A DNA stretch of 29,823 nucleotides from the NCBI GenBank assembly GCA_946482075.1, contig CAMLQG010000035.1, forward strand, positions 1-29,823. Reading direction: 5' to 3'. Under the pieces are notes generated by a model. That model made no database searches and was not told where the DNA came from. It saw only the letters and a list, made by a program, of their open reading frames with translations. Of the stretch, positions 16,021 through 23,845 are shown piece by piece (position 1 is the stretch's first letter; each line of letters opens with the position of its first letter). Source of the stretch: an uncultured Erythrobacteraceae bacterium. Its GTDB lineage: Bacteria > Pseudomonadota > Alphaproteobacteria > Sphingomonadales > Sphingomonadaceae. The position numbers and the translations under genes are program-made.

Positions 16021-16581
16021 TCAGCTATCCCTTTGTCCAATAAAGGCGGCGTAGCCGGCAAGAAACGCCTGGAGTTGGTCGCGGATCGCGGGCTCGCCAA
16101 TCATGCCATTCTCGTCGAATACTCCGGATGCACGAGAGACCAGCATCCGGCCGCCGGTCCACAGGCTCGCCCCTAGCGTCCGCAACACGGGCAACCAGTC
16201 GTTCTGTGCCAGCAGCGTGCCGAACCCGCCCGGCGATGCGCCCAGGATTGCGAACGGACGTCCGCCGAACACGCGCGCGATGTCGTTTGGCGGGCGGGAG
16301 GTCCAATCGATCGCGTTCTTGAACACGCCGGGAATGCCGTTGTTGTATTCAGGCGTCGCCAGGATCACCCCGTCGGCCGCCGCAATCGCCGTTTTCAGAT
16401 CGACGACCGCATCGGGCAGACCGTTCGCCGCTTCATCGTCCGCATTGTAGAGCGGGATGCCATGCAAGGTGGCGATGTCGAGCGATACGCCCTGGGGCAG
16501 CGATTGAGCCGCGTTGCGAAGCAGGGCGGTATTGAAGGATTCCGCCCGCAAGCTGCCCGAAATGCCAAGCAGGCGCATCAT
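16021..16581 (-). CDS. NADPH-dependent FMN reductase family protein
   Basis: A 186-residue flavodoxin-like reductase. The FMN phosphate-binding loop GISGSLRAESFN is near the start and the second signature ATPEYNNGIPGVFKNAIDW is mid-protein, followed by GGRPFAILGASPGGFGT. Relatives (ChrR, YieF, azoreductase-like) make two-electron reductions of quinones, azo dyes or metals. I start at ATG 16581, where ATGA overlaps the upstream GNAT stop; an ATG follows immediately at 16578. No strong ribosome-binding site is seen, so translational coupling is likely. It sits in an operon with pirin, an isochorismatase-like hydrolase and OsmC. Confidence 0.92.
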   Translation of the reverse strand: MMRLLGISGSLRAESFNTALLRNAAQSLPQGVSLDIATLHGIPLYNADDEAANGLPDAVVDLKTAIAAADGVILATPEYNNGIPGVFKNAIDWTSRPPNDIARVFGGRPFAILGASPGGFGTLLAQNDWLPVLRTLGASLWTGGRMLVSRASGVFDENGMIGEPAIRDQLQAFLAGYAAFIGQRDS

Positions 16582-16928
16582 GTCTGGGAGCTCGTGGGAA
16601 GCCGCGGTTTCTCTCCTGGCCCGACGGTCATCACATCCCGCCACTCGGGATGTTTCTCGTATCGCGCGCGGACATAAGGACAGATGGGGATGATCTTGAA
16701 CCCGCGCTCCCGAGCATCGGCGACGAGGAAATCCACTAGTGCTGCGGCAACGCCGGTGCCTTTCAGTGCTTCGGGGGCACCCGTATGATCAGCACTGATC
16801 AATTCTGGCCCGCGATGGGTGAAGGTGATCTCCGCCTCGGCATCGATCCCCGCGACTTTGCCGACATAGCGGCCATGCCGATCGCCATCCTCCATGGTGA
16901 TGGTGATTTCAGGCTTCGGTTCGATCAA
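16578..16928 (-). CDS. GNAT-family N-acetyltransferase (YjdJ type), TTG start
   Basis: A 116-residue small GNAT. It has the strand EITFTHRGPELISADHTGAP, an acetyl-CoA-loop-like LKGTGVAAALVDFLVADARERG, and a C-terminal IIPICPYVRARYEKHPEW. This order is typical of the YjdJ-like single-domain group. The best start is TTG 16928: GAGAGG lies four bases upstream, immediately after the stop of the isochorismatase-like gene, and the frame beyond that is overlap. ATG 16895 is the alternative. The stop overlaps the next gene as ATGA. The substrate is unknown. Confidence 0.8.
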   Translation of the reverse strand: MIEPKPEITITMEDGDRHGRYVGKVAGIDAEAEITFTHRGPELISADHTGAPEALKGTGVAAALVDFLVADARERGFKIIPICPYVRARYEKHPEWRDVMTVGPGEKPRLPTSSQT

Positions 16929-16938
16929 CTTTCCTCTC

Positions 16939-17571
16939 CTACTTCTCGAAATCCTTTTCGGGATTGGAACCGTCGGCGTTCTGGAAGACATGCATGAAGC
17001 CGGGAACGGTCGCCTCGCGCGACCAGTCGCGCTGGAGTTCGCAGTAGAGCTGCGTCTTGCTGATGAGCTTGCCGCCCGCCTGCTCGATGCGCCGCAGCGC
17101 CGCTTCGTGAGCAGCGACCGAAGTCCCTCCAACCGCGTCCGCGACGACGTAGACATCGAAACCTTCGGCCAGCGCGTCGAGCGCGGGAAAGGCGAGACAG
17201 GCTTCTGTCCATAGTGCGGTCATGATGAGCTTGCGCCTGCCGGTGGCATAGACGGCGCTGCGAAATTCGACGTCTTCCCAACTGTTGATCGTGGTGCGGT
17301 CATAGGTCGGCAGATGACCGAGCACTTCCTGGACTTCCGGGATCGGAGGCCGGTTGCGGCCGCTCTGGACGTTCACCGTCGAATGGATGATCGGCAGGTT
17401 GTAGTTGACTGCAGCCTTGCAGGTGCTGGTGATGTTGAACACCAGTTCCTGCTTGTCGATGGAGCGGATCGAAGAGACCTGGATCGGCTGATAGTCGATG
17501 ATGATGAACGCCGAATTTTCCGGGGTCAGCAGGTGATCGGAAATCGGATCGCGCCGGGGTTCACTGGTCAT
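16939..17571 (-). CDS. Isochorismatase-family hydrolase (YcaC-like)
   Basis: A 210-residue cysteine hydrolase. The catalytic Asp26 lies in AFIIIDYQP and the nucleophile Cys125 in TALWTEACLAFPALDALAEGF, the pattern of YcaC-like members; GFDVYVVADAVGG follows. The start is ATG 17571 with GAGGAG seven bases upstream; the longer frame to 17655 runs into the pirin gene. Members hydrolyse amides or imides; YcaC itself has no settled substrate. It is the second gene of the operon, 80 bp after pirin, and a hairpin lies in that gap. Confidence 0.92.
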   Translation of the reverse strand: MTSEPRRDPISDHLLTPENSAFIIIDYQPIQVSSIRSIDKQELVFNITSTCKAAVNYNLPIIHSTVNVQSGRNRPPIPEVQEVLGHLPTYDRTTINSWEDVEFRSAVYATGRRKLIMTALWTEACLAFPALDALAEGFDVYVVADAVGGTSVAAHEAALRRIEQAGGKLISKTQLYCELQRDWSREATVPGFMHVFQNADGSNPEKDFEK

Positions 17572-17613
17572 TGAAACGTCTCCTCTGGCATGTGCCCCAC
17601 ATGTGAAAGGAGA

Positions 17614-17638
17614 GACCGGCGAGGGGCTTCCGCCGGTC
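17614..17638 (-). other. Intra-operon hairpin between pirin and hydrolase genes
   Basis: GACCGGCG (17614-17621) and CGCCGGTC (17631-17638) form a perfect 8-bp GC-rich stem with a 9-base loop. It has no T-run and lies in a co-directional operon, so partial termination or RNA processing that changes the ratio of the two products is more likely than a full stop. Confidence 0.4.
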
Positions 17639-17651
17639 CCTCCTGCGGGGG

Positions 17652-18524
17652 TCACGCATTTATCATCTGGCCGAAGCGTCCGCTGCCGAAGTCGGTGATG
17701 GCCTGACGAATTTCCGCCTCGGTATTCATCACGAACGGGCCATAGCCGACGATCGGTTCGTCGATCGGCTCGCCGGTCAGGACGAGGGCGATAGTGTCGC
17801 CATCGGCACGCAGGCGGACTTCGCTACCGTCACGACTGAGCATCAGCATTTCCGCTTCTCCGATTTCCTGGTTGTCCTCGACGGTCAGATGTCCGCCGAG
17901 AACCACCAGCATCGCGGTATGTCCTTCGGGCAGTGACAGTGTGATGTCGGCGTCGCGGACCAGCCGCAGATCCCATACATTGATCGGCGTGAAGGTTTTC
18001 GCGGGACCCTTGGCATCGCCCAGGCGACCGGCAATCACACGCGCCACCCCGGCACCGTCCGGAAGTTCGACCACCGGGATCTCGGCATTGGTGATGGCCT
18101 GATAGCCGCCAGGCGCCATCTTGTCCTTTGCGGGCAGGTTGACCCACAATTGCACCATCTTGAACGGGCCGCCGGTCTTCGCGAATGCCGGCGAATGATA
18201 TTCTTCGTGGAGGATGCCGCCGGCAGCAGTCATCCACTGGACATCACCCGGGCCAATGACCCCGCCATTGCCGGTGGAATCCCTGTGCTCGACCTCGCCA
18301 TCATAGACGATGGTGACGGTTTCGAACCCGCGATGGGGATGCTGGCCCACGCCGCGTCTCTCGGCCGTCGGCGTGAAATAATGCGGCCCGGCATAGTCGA
18401 GCAGCAGGAAAGGGCTGATATGCTCGCCCAGCGAATTGTAGGACAATAGCGAGCGGACGGGGAAGCCATCGCCCACCCAATGGCCCCGCTCGTTGCCATA
18501 GCGGCCGAGAATTGTCTTGCTCAT
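17652..18524 (-). CDS. Pirin family protein
   Basis: A 290-residue bicupin, the usual length. The metal-binding residues of pirins are visible: His62 and His64 in GQHPHRGFETVT, and His106 and Glu108 in GGILHEEYHS. A second cupin half follows (about 170-285). Bacterial pirins such as YhhW act as quercetinases, and others modulate redox metabolism. The start is ATG 18524 with GGAGGAG seven bases upstream. It is the first gene of the minus-strand operon and is divergent from the LysR regulator, a common arrangement in which the LysR protein controls the pirin operon. Confidence 0.93.
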   Translation of the reverse strand: MSKTILGRYGNERGHWVGDGFPVRSLLSYNSLGEHISPFLLLDYAGPHYFTPTAERRGVGQHPHRGFETVTIVYDGEVEHRDSTGNGGVIGPGDVQWMTAAGGILHEEYHSPAFAKTGGPFKMVQLWVNLPAKDKMAPGGYQAITNAEIPVVELPDGAGVARVIAGRLGDAKGPAKTFTPINVWDLRLVRDADITLSLPEGHTAMLVVLGGHLTVEDNQEIGEAEMLMLSRDGSEVRLRADGDTIALVLTGEPIDEPIVGYGPFVMNTEAEIRQAITDFGSGRFGQMINA

Positions 18525-18642
18525 TGCCTGTCTCCTCCGGCGCGACTCCGGACGGGTCGCTCCTGACTTCCAGGGAACATGCTCCCGCACCGCTGGGTTC
18601 GAAAGATTGTGATCTCGGACGCAGCGTCCTATCCAGGGAACG
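18525..18642. promoter_or_regulatory. Divergent promoter region, pirin operon and lysR
   Basis: A 118-bp gap between divergent starts, the usual place for LysR operators. GAT-TGTG-ATC at about 18606-18615 is a small dyad that could be part of a LysR box. The promoters themselves were not recognised. Confidence 0.35.
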
Positions 18643-19572
18643 ATGAAAGACCTCAACGACCTCTATTATTTCGTCCAGATCGTCGATCATGGCGGCTTCG
18701 CGCCGGCCGCTCGTGCGACAGGACTTCAGAAGTCGAAGCTCAGCAGGCGGATTGTGGCGCTGGAGGAGCGGCTCGGTGTTCGCCTGCTGAACCGCTCTTC
18801 GCGCCGCTTCTCCGTTACCGAGGTTGGTCAGGAATTCTATCGCCATTGCGCCGCGATGCTGGTCGAGGCGGAAGCTGCCGAGCAAGCAATCGCCGAGCTT
18901 CGGGCGGAACCGCGCGGAGTGATCCGCATGGCTTGCCCGGTTGGCCTCCTGCAATTCCAGTTCAGTGGGCTCATCGCCCGCTTCGTGAAGGCAAATCCGT
19001 CCGTCGAGGTGCACCTCAAGAGCTTGAATCGGCCGGTTGACGTGATCGCCGAGGGTTTCGATCTGGCGATCCGTGTCCGCTTTCCGCCGCTCGATGATAC
19101 GGGCCTCGTGATGCGGAAGCTCGACGAGAGCCAGCAATGCCTGGTGGCAAGCCCAGGACTGATCTCCGGTCTCGTGAAGTCGCCTTTGGAATTGCACGGC
19201 TTCCCCAGCCTCGACCTCGGTCCGGCGCGGGCCGACTATCGCTGGGAACTCGAAAACGCCGATGGTCAAAAGGCGAGCGTTCCACACGCACCACGTATCG
19301 TGACCGACGATATGGCGACGTTGTTCGCGGCCGCGGTCGAAGGGCTGGGGATCGTCCAACTCCCGACCTTGCTGATCTGGCCGGCCATCCAGGATGGGCG
19401 CCTGGTTCATGTGCTTCCGGATTGGCGACCGCCAGCCGGGATCGTGCACGCGGTGTTTCCGTCGCGGCGAGGGCTGCTGCCTTCGGTTCGGACCCTTCTC
19501 GATTTCTTTGCCCACGAATGCGCAATCCAACGGAACAAGGCGGAGAAAGTCCTTCAATCCGCGCACATCTGA
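18643..19572 (+). CDS. LysR-family transcriptional regulator
   Basis: A 309-residue regulator. The N-terminal winged HTH spans about 3-62 (LNDLYYFVQIVDHGGFAPAA, then LQKSKLSRRIVALEERLGV and LLNRSSRRFSVTEVG). The C-terminal effector domain starts at about 92 (GVIRMACPVGLLQF) and includes DLAIRV and VEGLGIVQLP. AGGGAA sits just before ATG 18643. It is divergent from the pirin operon and most likely senses a quinone or electrophile and activates that operon and itself; the effector is inference. A short stem GTCGG-AAAC-CCGAC at 19619-19632 lies 47 bp after the stop and may end the transcript. Confidence 0.93.
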   Translation: MKDLNDLYYFVQIVDHGGFAPAARATGLQKSKLSRRIVALEERLGVRLLNRSSRRFSVTEVGQEFYRHCAAMLVEAEAAEQAIAELRAEPRGVIRMACPVGLLQFQFSGLIARFVKANPSVEVHLKSLNRPVDVIAEGFDLAIRVRFPPLDDTGLVMRKLDESQQCLVASPGLISGLVKSPLELHGFPSLDLGPARADYRWELENADGQKASVPHAPRIVTDDMATLFAAAVEGLGIVQLPTLLIWPAIQDGRLVHVLPDWRPPAGIVHAVFPSRRGLLPSVRTLLDFFAHECAIQRNKAEKVLQSAHI

Positions 19573-19791
19573 GCCGCTGCAGCCCCGATATACCAAGCAT
19601 TGCCTTCATCGCTGATGGGTCGGAAACCCGACAGGCGGCTTCCGTTTGCAGTCTCAGTCGTTCCACACGCGGGTTTGGTCGCCTGAGTCTCGCCGTCCGT
19701 TCAGTCGGTGAGCGAAGGCGGCTTCACACCTCATGGCGAAGATCCGAAGAAGGCGTTACAGGTCCGCGCGATTCACTCAGGAATTCGAGAA

Positions 19792-20148
19792 ATGCGGGCG
19801 ATGATTCAACCAGGCGCGACGTTCGAGGACAATCTTCGGCAATTGCCGCCCGTCGATGGCGTGCACCGCATCGACCTCGTCGATAGAGAAGGAGCTGTAG
19901 TCGCCAGCATCGAAAATCAGCCGGGCAAGCAAGGCTCGCTGGCCGTCTACCAATATCTGAAGCAGTGCTTTGGCGCCCTGGACGCGCAAGCGGCCGAACA
20001 CGGCTTGGCCGTGTTCGTCGAGCACACGGCGGATGCGCGCAACCGCCCGGGCGCGCATCCGAATGTCGACCGCCTACTTGCGGTCGCCGCTGGCGATACT
20101 CCCCTGAATATCGAAGTCATCGTCGCCAGCGGTGATGGTTGCGCCTAG
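19792..20148 (+). CDS. DUF2322-like conserved protein
   Basis: A 118-residue cytoplasmic protein of unknown function. The conserved pattern is FEDNLRQLPPVDGVHRIDLVD, then GAVVASIENQPGKQGSLAVYQYL and VEHTADARNRPGAHPNVDRLL, which I recognise as DUF2322. I chose ATG 19792 because the family's N-terminus begins just after it; ATG 19801 and a GTG at 19708 are alternatives, none with a strong ribosome-binding site. Its stop shares the palindrome CTAG with the convergent copB stop, so no terminator separates the two genes. Confidence 0.7.
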   Translation: MRAMIQPGATFEDNLRQLPPVDGVHRIDLVDREGAVVASIENQPGKQGSLAVYQYLKQCFGALDAQAAEHGLAVFVEHTADARNRPGAHPNVDRLLAVAAGDTPLNIEVIVASGDGCA

Positions 20149-21104
20149 AACCACGTCCGGACACCTGCAACGAGGCTGAAGCCGCCCGTTCCCTCCCCGC
20201 GGACACGGCTGAAGCGCGCCGTGTGGCCGAACTGGCGTTCCCATGACACCCCGACATAGGGTGCGAACTCGCGCTTCCGCTCGTAACGCAGCCGCAGTCC
20301 TATTTCGAGGTCGCTGAGCCCGGCGCCGATGCCGATCGCCGGCACGTCCTGCGCGGAGAAGTTCGCCTCGATACGTGGCTGCAGCACGAAATCCTGGGTG
20401 ATCCGCTGGTCGTAGTAAGCCTCCGCGCGGGCCAGGAGCTCCCCCTTGTCGGACAGGAACAGCGCGCTCTCGACCTCGAACCAGTAGGGCGCGAGGCCCT
20501 CGACGCCGATCGTGGCATAGGTTCGCGATGGCTTTGGCCTGATATCGTGCCGAATGCCGGCTTGAAGGTTCCAATATGGATCGAGCGCCCGGCTATAGAG
20601 CGCCTGGATCTCGGCCTTTTCGAATTGTGCGCCGAACGTGCCTTCGCCTTCGCTCTTCAGGGTGAAGCGGCTGATGTCGCCGCCGATCCAGAACTCGCCG
20701 TCCCAGCGGTAGCCGTTCCCCCCCTGTCGAACCTGATATTCGGCGATGTTGAGCACGACCTGGCGGTAGGTCATGCCGCCATGTTCCCGCCGCAGGTCGC
20801 GATCGGCTGCTGCCATCGCCTCGGCGCCCCAGTAGCCGGCGGCCGCCAGCCCAGGTCGAGCTGCAGGTGCCGGGACGTTCCCCGCTGGAAGATCGGTGCC
20901 GACTTTCGCTTCGCCGCCGATCGGCATGGACGTCATGTCATGGCCGGCATGCGGGTCGGCCTGGCCTTCGGCTGGCGGCGTGTCATGGCCGGCGTGCGAA
21001 TCCGGCTGCGCCGGGGCCTGCCGCATATCGTGCCCGGAATGCTGTGCGGCCGCCGGTCTGGCGAGGACGAGCGAGACGAGGCCAGCGAGGAGGAGCGCTT
21101 TCAC
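20145..21104 (-). CDS. copB: Copper resistance protein B (outer membrane)
   Basis: A 319-residue protein. The GTG start at 21104 overlaps the copA stop as GTGA, with GGGAGA six bases upstream. A signal peptide covers 1-20 (ends ARPAAA). A His/Met-rich stretch has three HxGHD units at 22-26, 37-41 and 52-56, the last two exactly 15 residues apart. The rest (about 85-319) is the CopB beta-barrel domain, ending in the aromatic GGFSLVAGVRTWF. Family knowledge: CopB is an outer-membrane copper-binding protein that acts with CopA. It is the last gene of the minus-strand copper arm. Confidence 0.93.
   Translation of the reverse strand: MKALLLAGLVSLVLARPAAAQHSGHDMRQAPAQPDSHAGHDTPPAEGQADPHAGHDMTSMPIGGEAKVGTDLPAGNVPAPAARPGLAAAGYWGAEAMAAADRDLRREHGGMTYRQVVLNIAEYQVRQGGNGYRWDGEFWIGGDISRFTLKSEGEGTFGAQFEKAEIQALYSRALDPYWNLQAGIRHDIRPKPSRTYATIGVEGLAPYWFEVESALFLSDKGELLARAEAYYDQRITQDFVLQPRIEANFSAQDVPAIGIGAGLSDLEIGLRLRYERKREFAPYVGVSWERQFGHTARFSRVRGEGTGGFSLVAGVRTWF
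20936..20993. repeat. 45-bp tandem coding repeat in copB
   Basis: TGTCATGGCCGGC occurs at 20936-20948 and again at 20981-20993, a 45-bp period. It encodes the repeated HAGHD metal-binding units and is also why long antisense open frames appear opposite copB. Confidence 0.6.
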
Positions 21105-22831
21105 GCTGCGTCTCCCACGCCGGAGCGGACCTGGACGATCTGCATCATGCCCGCATGCATGTGGTAGAGCAGATGGCAGTGGAAAGCCCAGTCGCCCTCC
21201 GCGGCGGTAACGTCCCAGCTGACCTTGCCTCCGGGCTGCACCAGGACCGTGTGCTTGCGCGGGCTGTGGGCGCCGTGTCCGGTCACGAGTTCGAAGAAAT
21301 GGCCGTGGAGATGGATCGGATGGCCCATCATCGTGTCGTTCACCAGCGTCACCCGCACACGCTCCCCGGTACGGAACGGGATCGGCTCCTTCACTTCCGA
21401 CAGCTTCTCGCCATCGAACGCCCACATGTACCTTTCCATGTTGCCGGTGAGATGGATTTCCAGTTCGCGCGATGGCGCGCGCAGATCGGGGTTGCGATCG
21501 AGGGCAACGAGATCGCGGTAGGTCAGCACTCGGTGACCGACATCCGCGAGCCCCTGCCCGGGCTCTCCCGTCCGGTCGACCGGCATCGGCGAGATCGTCT
21601 GCACGCCAGGATTCCTCTTGACGCCGGGGGCGTTCGCGAAGTCTCGCATGCCGTGGTCCATATCCGCCCTGGCCTCGCCCGTGGCACCGGCATGGCCCGT
21701 CTGTGAATGGTCCATGCCGGCCATCCCCATGTCCTTCATGGTGGCGAGCGGCCGCTTGCGAAGCGGCGGCGCCTCGGCGGCCATGCCTGCTCGCGGCGCG
21801 AGCGTCATCCGCGCCAGGCCAGAACGGTCGATGCTCTCGCCCACGAGAGCGTAGGCGCGCTCGTCGGGTGGTGTGACGATGGCATCGTAGGTCTCGGCGA
21901 CGCCGATCTGGAACTCGTCGACCTGCACGGGGCGGACGTTGAGGCCATCCGCCTGCACGATCGTCAGCGGCAGGCCCGGCACGCGGACGTTGAAAGTCGT
22001 CATGGCTGAGGCATTGATGATGCGAAGGCGCACCCGTTCACCCGGGCGGAACAAGGCGGTCCAGTTATCCCGGGGACCATGTCCGTTGACGAGATAGGTG
22101 TAGGTGGATGCGGTCACATCCGACACGTCCGTGGGGTCCATCTGCATCTTGCCCCACATCAGCCGCTCCTTCAGAGGCTGGTCCTCTCCTTTCAGCAGCC
22201 CGGCGAAGGACTGCCGCTGACGGTTGAAATATCCCGCCTGCTGCTTGAGCTTGAGGAAGATCTCGTGCGGGTGGAGCCGGCTATGATCGGAAAGGACGAC
22301 CACGTGCTCGCGGTCGAACGACACGGGATCGACGCCGGCCGGATCGATGACGATAGGGCCGTAATGGCCCATCTGCTCCTGTAGGCCGGAATGGCTGTGA
22401 TACCAGTAGGTGCCGGACTGCACGATCGGGAACTCATAGGTGAAGGTGCTGCGCGCCTTGATCCCGGGAAAAGAGACTCCTGGCACCCCGTCCATCTGGA
22501 AAGGCAGGATGAGGCCGTGCCAGTGGATCGACGTCTCCTCGTCCAGTTCGTTGGCCACGTGCAGGCGAACGTTCTGGCCCTCGCGGAGGCGGATCAGCGG
22601 CGCCGGCACCGTGCCGTTGACGCCGATCGCATGCGAGATCCTGCCATCGATAGTCATGGTCTGATGCGCGACGCGAAGCCGTATGTCCTCGCCCGACACG
22701 GTCGGTAGCGGCTCGGCGATGCCGGCTGACACCGGCTGCGCCCATGCGGGCATCCAGGGTGCGAGGCTGGCGCCGACGGCGCCGAGCGCGCCCGCGCGAA
22801 GCAGCGCCCGCCTTTGAATAGGCTGGTTCAT
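21101..22831 (-). CDS. copA: Multicopper oxidase, copper resistance protein A
   Basis: A 576-residue periplasmic oxidase. It has a Tat-type leader (QRRALLRAG, with cleavage after PAWA at about 31). All copper-site motifs are present: HWHG at 103-106, HSH at 145-147, HPIHLHG at 504-510, and HCHLLYHMHAGMM from 551. A Met/His-rich insert (MKDMGMAGMDHSQTGHAG, about 375-410) is typical of CopA/PcoA and binds extra copper. Family role: oxidises Cu(I) and sequesters copper in the periplasm. AAGGAAA lies seven bases before the ATG. It is coupled to copB by GTGA overlap. This is distinct from the P-type ATPase also often called copA. Confidence 0.95.
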   Translation of the reverse strand: MNQPIQRRALLRAGALGAVGASLAPWMPAWAQPVSAGIAEPLPTVSGEDIRLRVAHQTMTIDGRISHAIGVNGTVPAPLIRLREGQNVRLHVANELDEETSIHWHGLILPFQMDGVPGVSFPGIKARSTFTYEFPIVQSGTYWYHSHSGLQEQMGHYGPIVIDPAGVDPVSFDREHVVVLSDHSRLHPHEIFLKLKQQAGYFNRQRQSFAGLLKGEDQPLKERLMWGKMQMDPTDVSDVTASTYTYLVNGHGPRDNWTALFRPGERVRLRIINASAMTTFNVRVPGLPLTIVQADGLNVRPVQVDEFQIGVAETYDAIVTPPDERAYALVGESIDRSGLARMTLAPRAGMAAEAPPLRKRPLATMKDMGMAGMDHSQTGHAGATGEARADMDHGMRDFANAPGVKRNPGVQTISPMPVDRTGEPGQGLADVGHRVLTYRDLVALDRNPDLRAPSRELEIHLTGNMERYMWAFDGEKLSEVKEPIPFRTGERVRVTLVNDTMMGHPIHLHGHFFELVTGHGAHSPRKHTVLVQPGGKVSWDVTAAEGDWAFHCHLLYHMHAGMMQIVQVRSGVGDAA

Positions 22832-22921
22832 CTCGGTTTCCTTTTCGGCCGACGCTTGTAGGCCGTTGGTGCTGTCCGCTGCATGGAACCGGGAGGCGCC
22901 GCGAAGCGCCTCCCGGCCAAG

Positions 22922-23275
22922 TCAGTGATCCGAGTGATCGGCCGGAGTGCGCGCAGGCGCATTTCCGTCCTCGTCGCAGCAGTCCTTGTTCGCGGCGCGT
23001 GCCTTCTCGCAGCACGCCATCTTGCCGTTGGCGTCCTTCTTGCAGCAGTCGCTGTCATGGTGCTGGCTGTCCTGCTGGCCACCCGGTGCGGCGGGACCGC
23101 CCTGGTTCGGCTTGCAGTGCCCCATGGCCGCATGCTCGGCCGTGCAGATGTCCTGCGCTGGGATTGTCGGCTGTGCGGCATGTTGCCCGTGGCCGGCATG
23201 CGTATCCGCCGGCGCGTTCTGCGCAAGCGCGGGAGCAGCGAACGCCAGCGCGATCGCAGTGATAAGCAGTTTCAT
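22922..23275 (-). CDS. Small secreted Cys/His-rich protein, putative copper-binding
   Basis: A 117-residue protein. A clear signal peptide covers 1-19 (MKLLITAIALAFAAPALA). The mature part is rich in His (THAGHGQH, QHHDSD, DHSDH) and has single Cys at 44 and 54, then three Cys-Cys pairs at 77-78, 88-89 and 99-100. The pairs are exactly 11 residues apart (CC-x9-CC-x9-CC), each in an acidic/lysine-rich setting. ATG 23275 is preferred, with GGAG seven bases upstream; the longer frame to 23458 overlaps the next gene. Location between copA and a secreted protein suggests a periplasmic Cu(I) sponge or chaperone, but I know no named family for it. Confidence 0.75.
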   Translation of the reverse strand: MKLLITAIALAFAAPALAQNAPADTHAGHGQHAAQPTIPAQDICTAEHAAMGHCKPNQGGPAAPGGQQDSQHHDSDCCKKDANGKMACCEKARAANKDCCDEDGNAPARTPADHSDH

Positions 23276-23312
23276 TGGTAGGCTCCGGAAATCTGATCGA
23301 AGATGTATTTGT

Positions 23313-23642
23313 TCAGATCGCTGGAGAAGTACGCGGCGGAGGGATCGCCGCCTCGGGGCCGACGCCGGCCAACCGCTGGGCCGGCCCGGCCCAGGGTTCC
23401 GCAGCGGTGAAGATGAATCCGGCAGGCACCGCCACCTGCAATGCCGGAATGGCAGCACAGGCGATGGCGCAGTTGGTCTTGACCTCGGATTTCTGCTTGT
23501 CGGGCGAATGGTGCGCCATTCCCTCGCAGGCGTGGTCCCTCTCGGTCATCGCGGGGCTCGCCATGGCATGGCCGATTTGCATCGCCACGGGCGCGCAGAA
23601 GATCGCGAAGGCGACCAGGAGGGTGGACAGGAGCCGAGCCAT
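23313..23642 (-). CDS. Small secreted hypothetical protein, first gene of the copper arm
   Basis: A 109-residue protein. The hydrophobic leader MARLLSTLLVAFAIFCAPVA suggests export, with likely cleavage after HAMA (about 28). The mature part has DHACEGMAHH and a Cys pair CAIAC at 58-62, then a hydrophobic stretch and a Pro-rich C-terminus (AAIPPPRTSPAI). Cys, His and Met placement fits metal binding. There is no ribosome-binding site before ATG 23642, and a good promoter ends only about 10 bases upstream, so the message may be leaderless. Alternative upstream codons would lie inside that promoter. The family is not recognised. Confidence 0.6.
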   Translation of the reverse strand: MARLLSTLLVAFAIFCAPVAMQIGHAMASPAMTERDHACEGMAHHSPDKQKSEVKTNCAIACAAIPALQVAVPAGFIFTAAEPWAGPAQRLAGVGPEAAIPPPRTSPAI

Positions 23643-23652
23643 TGCAAATCGG

Positions 23653-23681
23653 ATTGTAGGAGCGGTGGCGGACCGCTGCAA
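23653..23681 (-). promoter_or_regulatory. Sigma-70-like promoter of the minus copper arm with internal dyad
   Basis: On the minus strand, TTGCAG (23681-23676) and TACAAT (23658-23653) are separated by exactly 17 bp. Within the spacer, AGCGGT and ACCGCT (23661-23677) form a perfect 6-bp inverted repeat, a possible repressor site. The expected transcript start is about 23646, next to ATG 23642. Confidence 0.6.
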
Positions 23682-23791
23682 GTGAGGTGTGCGCGTGGTG
23701 CCTTCCGTTGCCGGGCCTCAGGACGAAAGATGACATGCGGACCGAGGCGTCGCCATCGGGTGGATATCGCAGGGTCATTGAAAAAGACGAC

Positions 23792-23822
23792 TTGACCCTG
23801 ACATTGTGTCAGGCCCTACATC
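23792..23822 (+). promoter_or_regulatory. CueR/MerR-type promoter-operator
   Basis: TTGACC (23792-23797) and TACATC (23817-23822) are separated by 19 bp, the lengthened spacer typical of MerR-family promoters. The spacer region holds a perfect dyad CCTGACA-TTG-TGTCAGG (23797-23813). It drives the P-type ATPase and the cueR-like gene and is the expected target of that regulator. Confidence 0.85.
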
Positions 23823-23845
23823 GATATGCGATGGAGGAAGATCGC

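Noticed and set aside
20547..21706. Plus-strand open frames opposite copB and copA
   Set aside because: They arise from the HAGHD and His/Met-rich repeats read backwards; copA and copB have complete motifs and proper starts.
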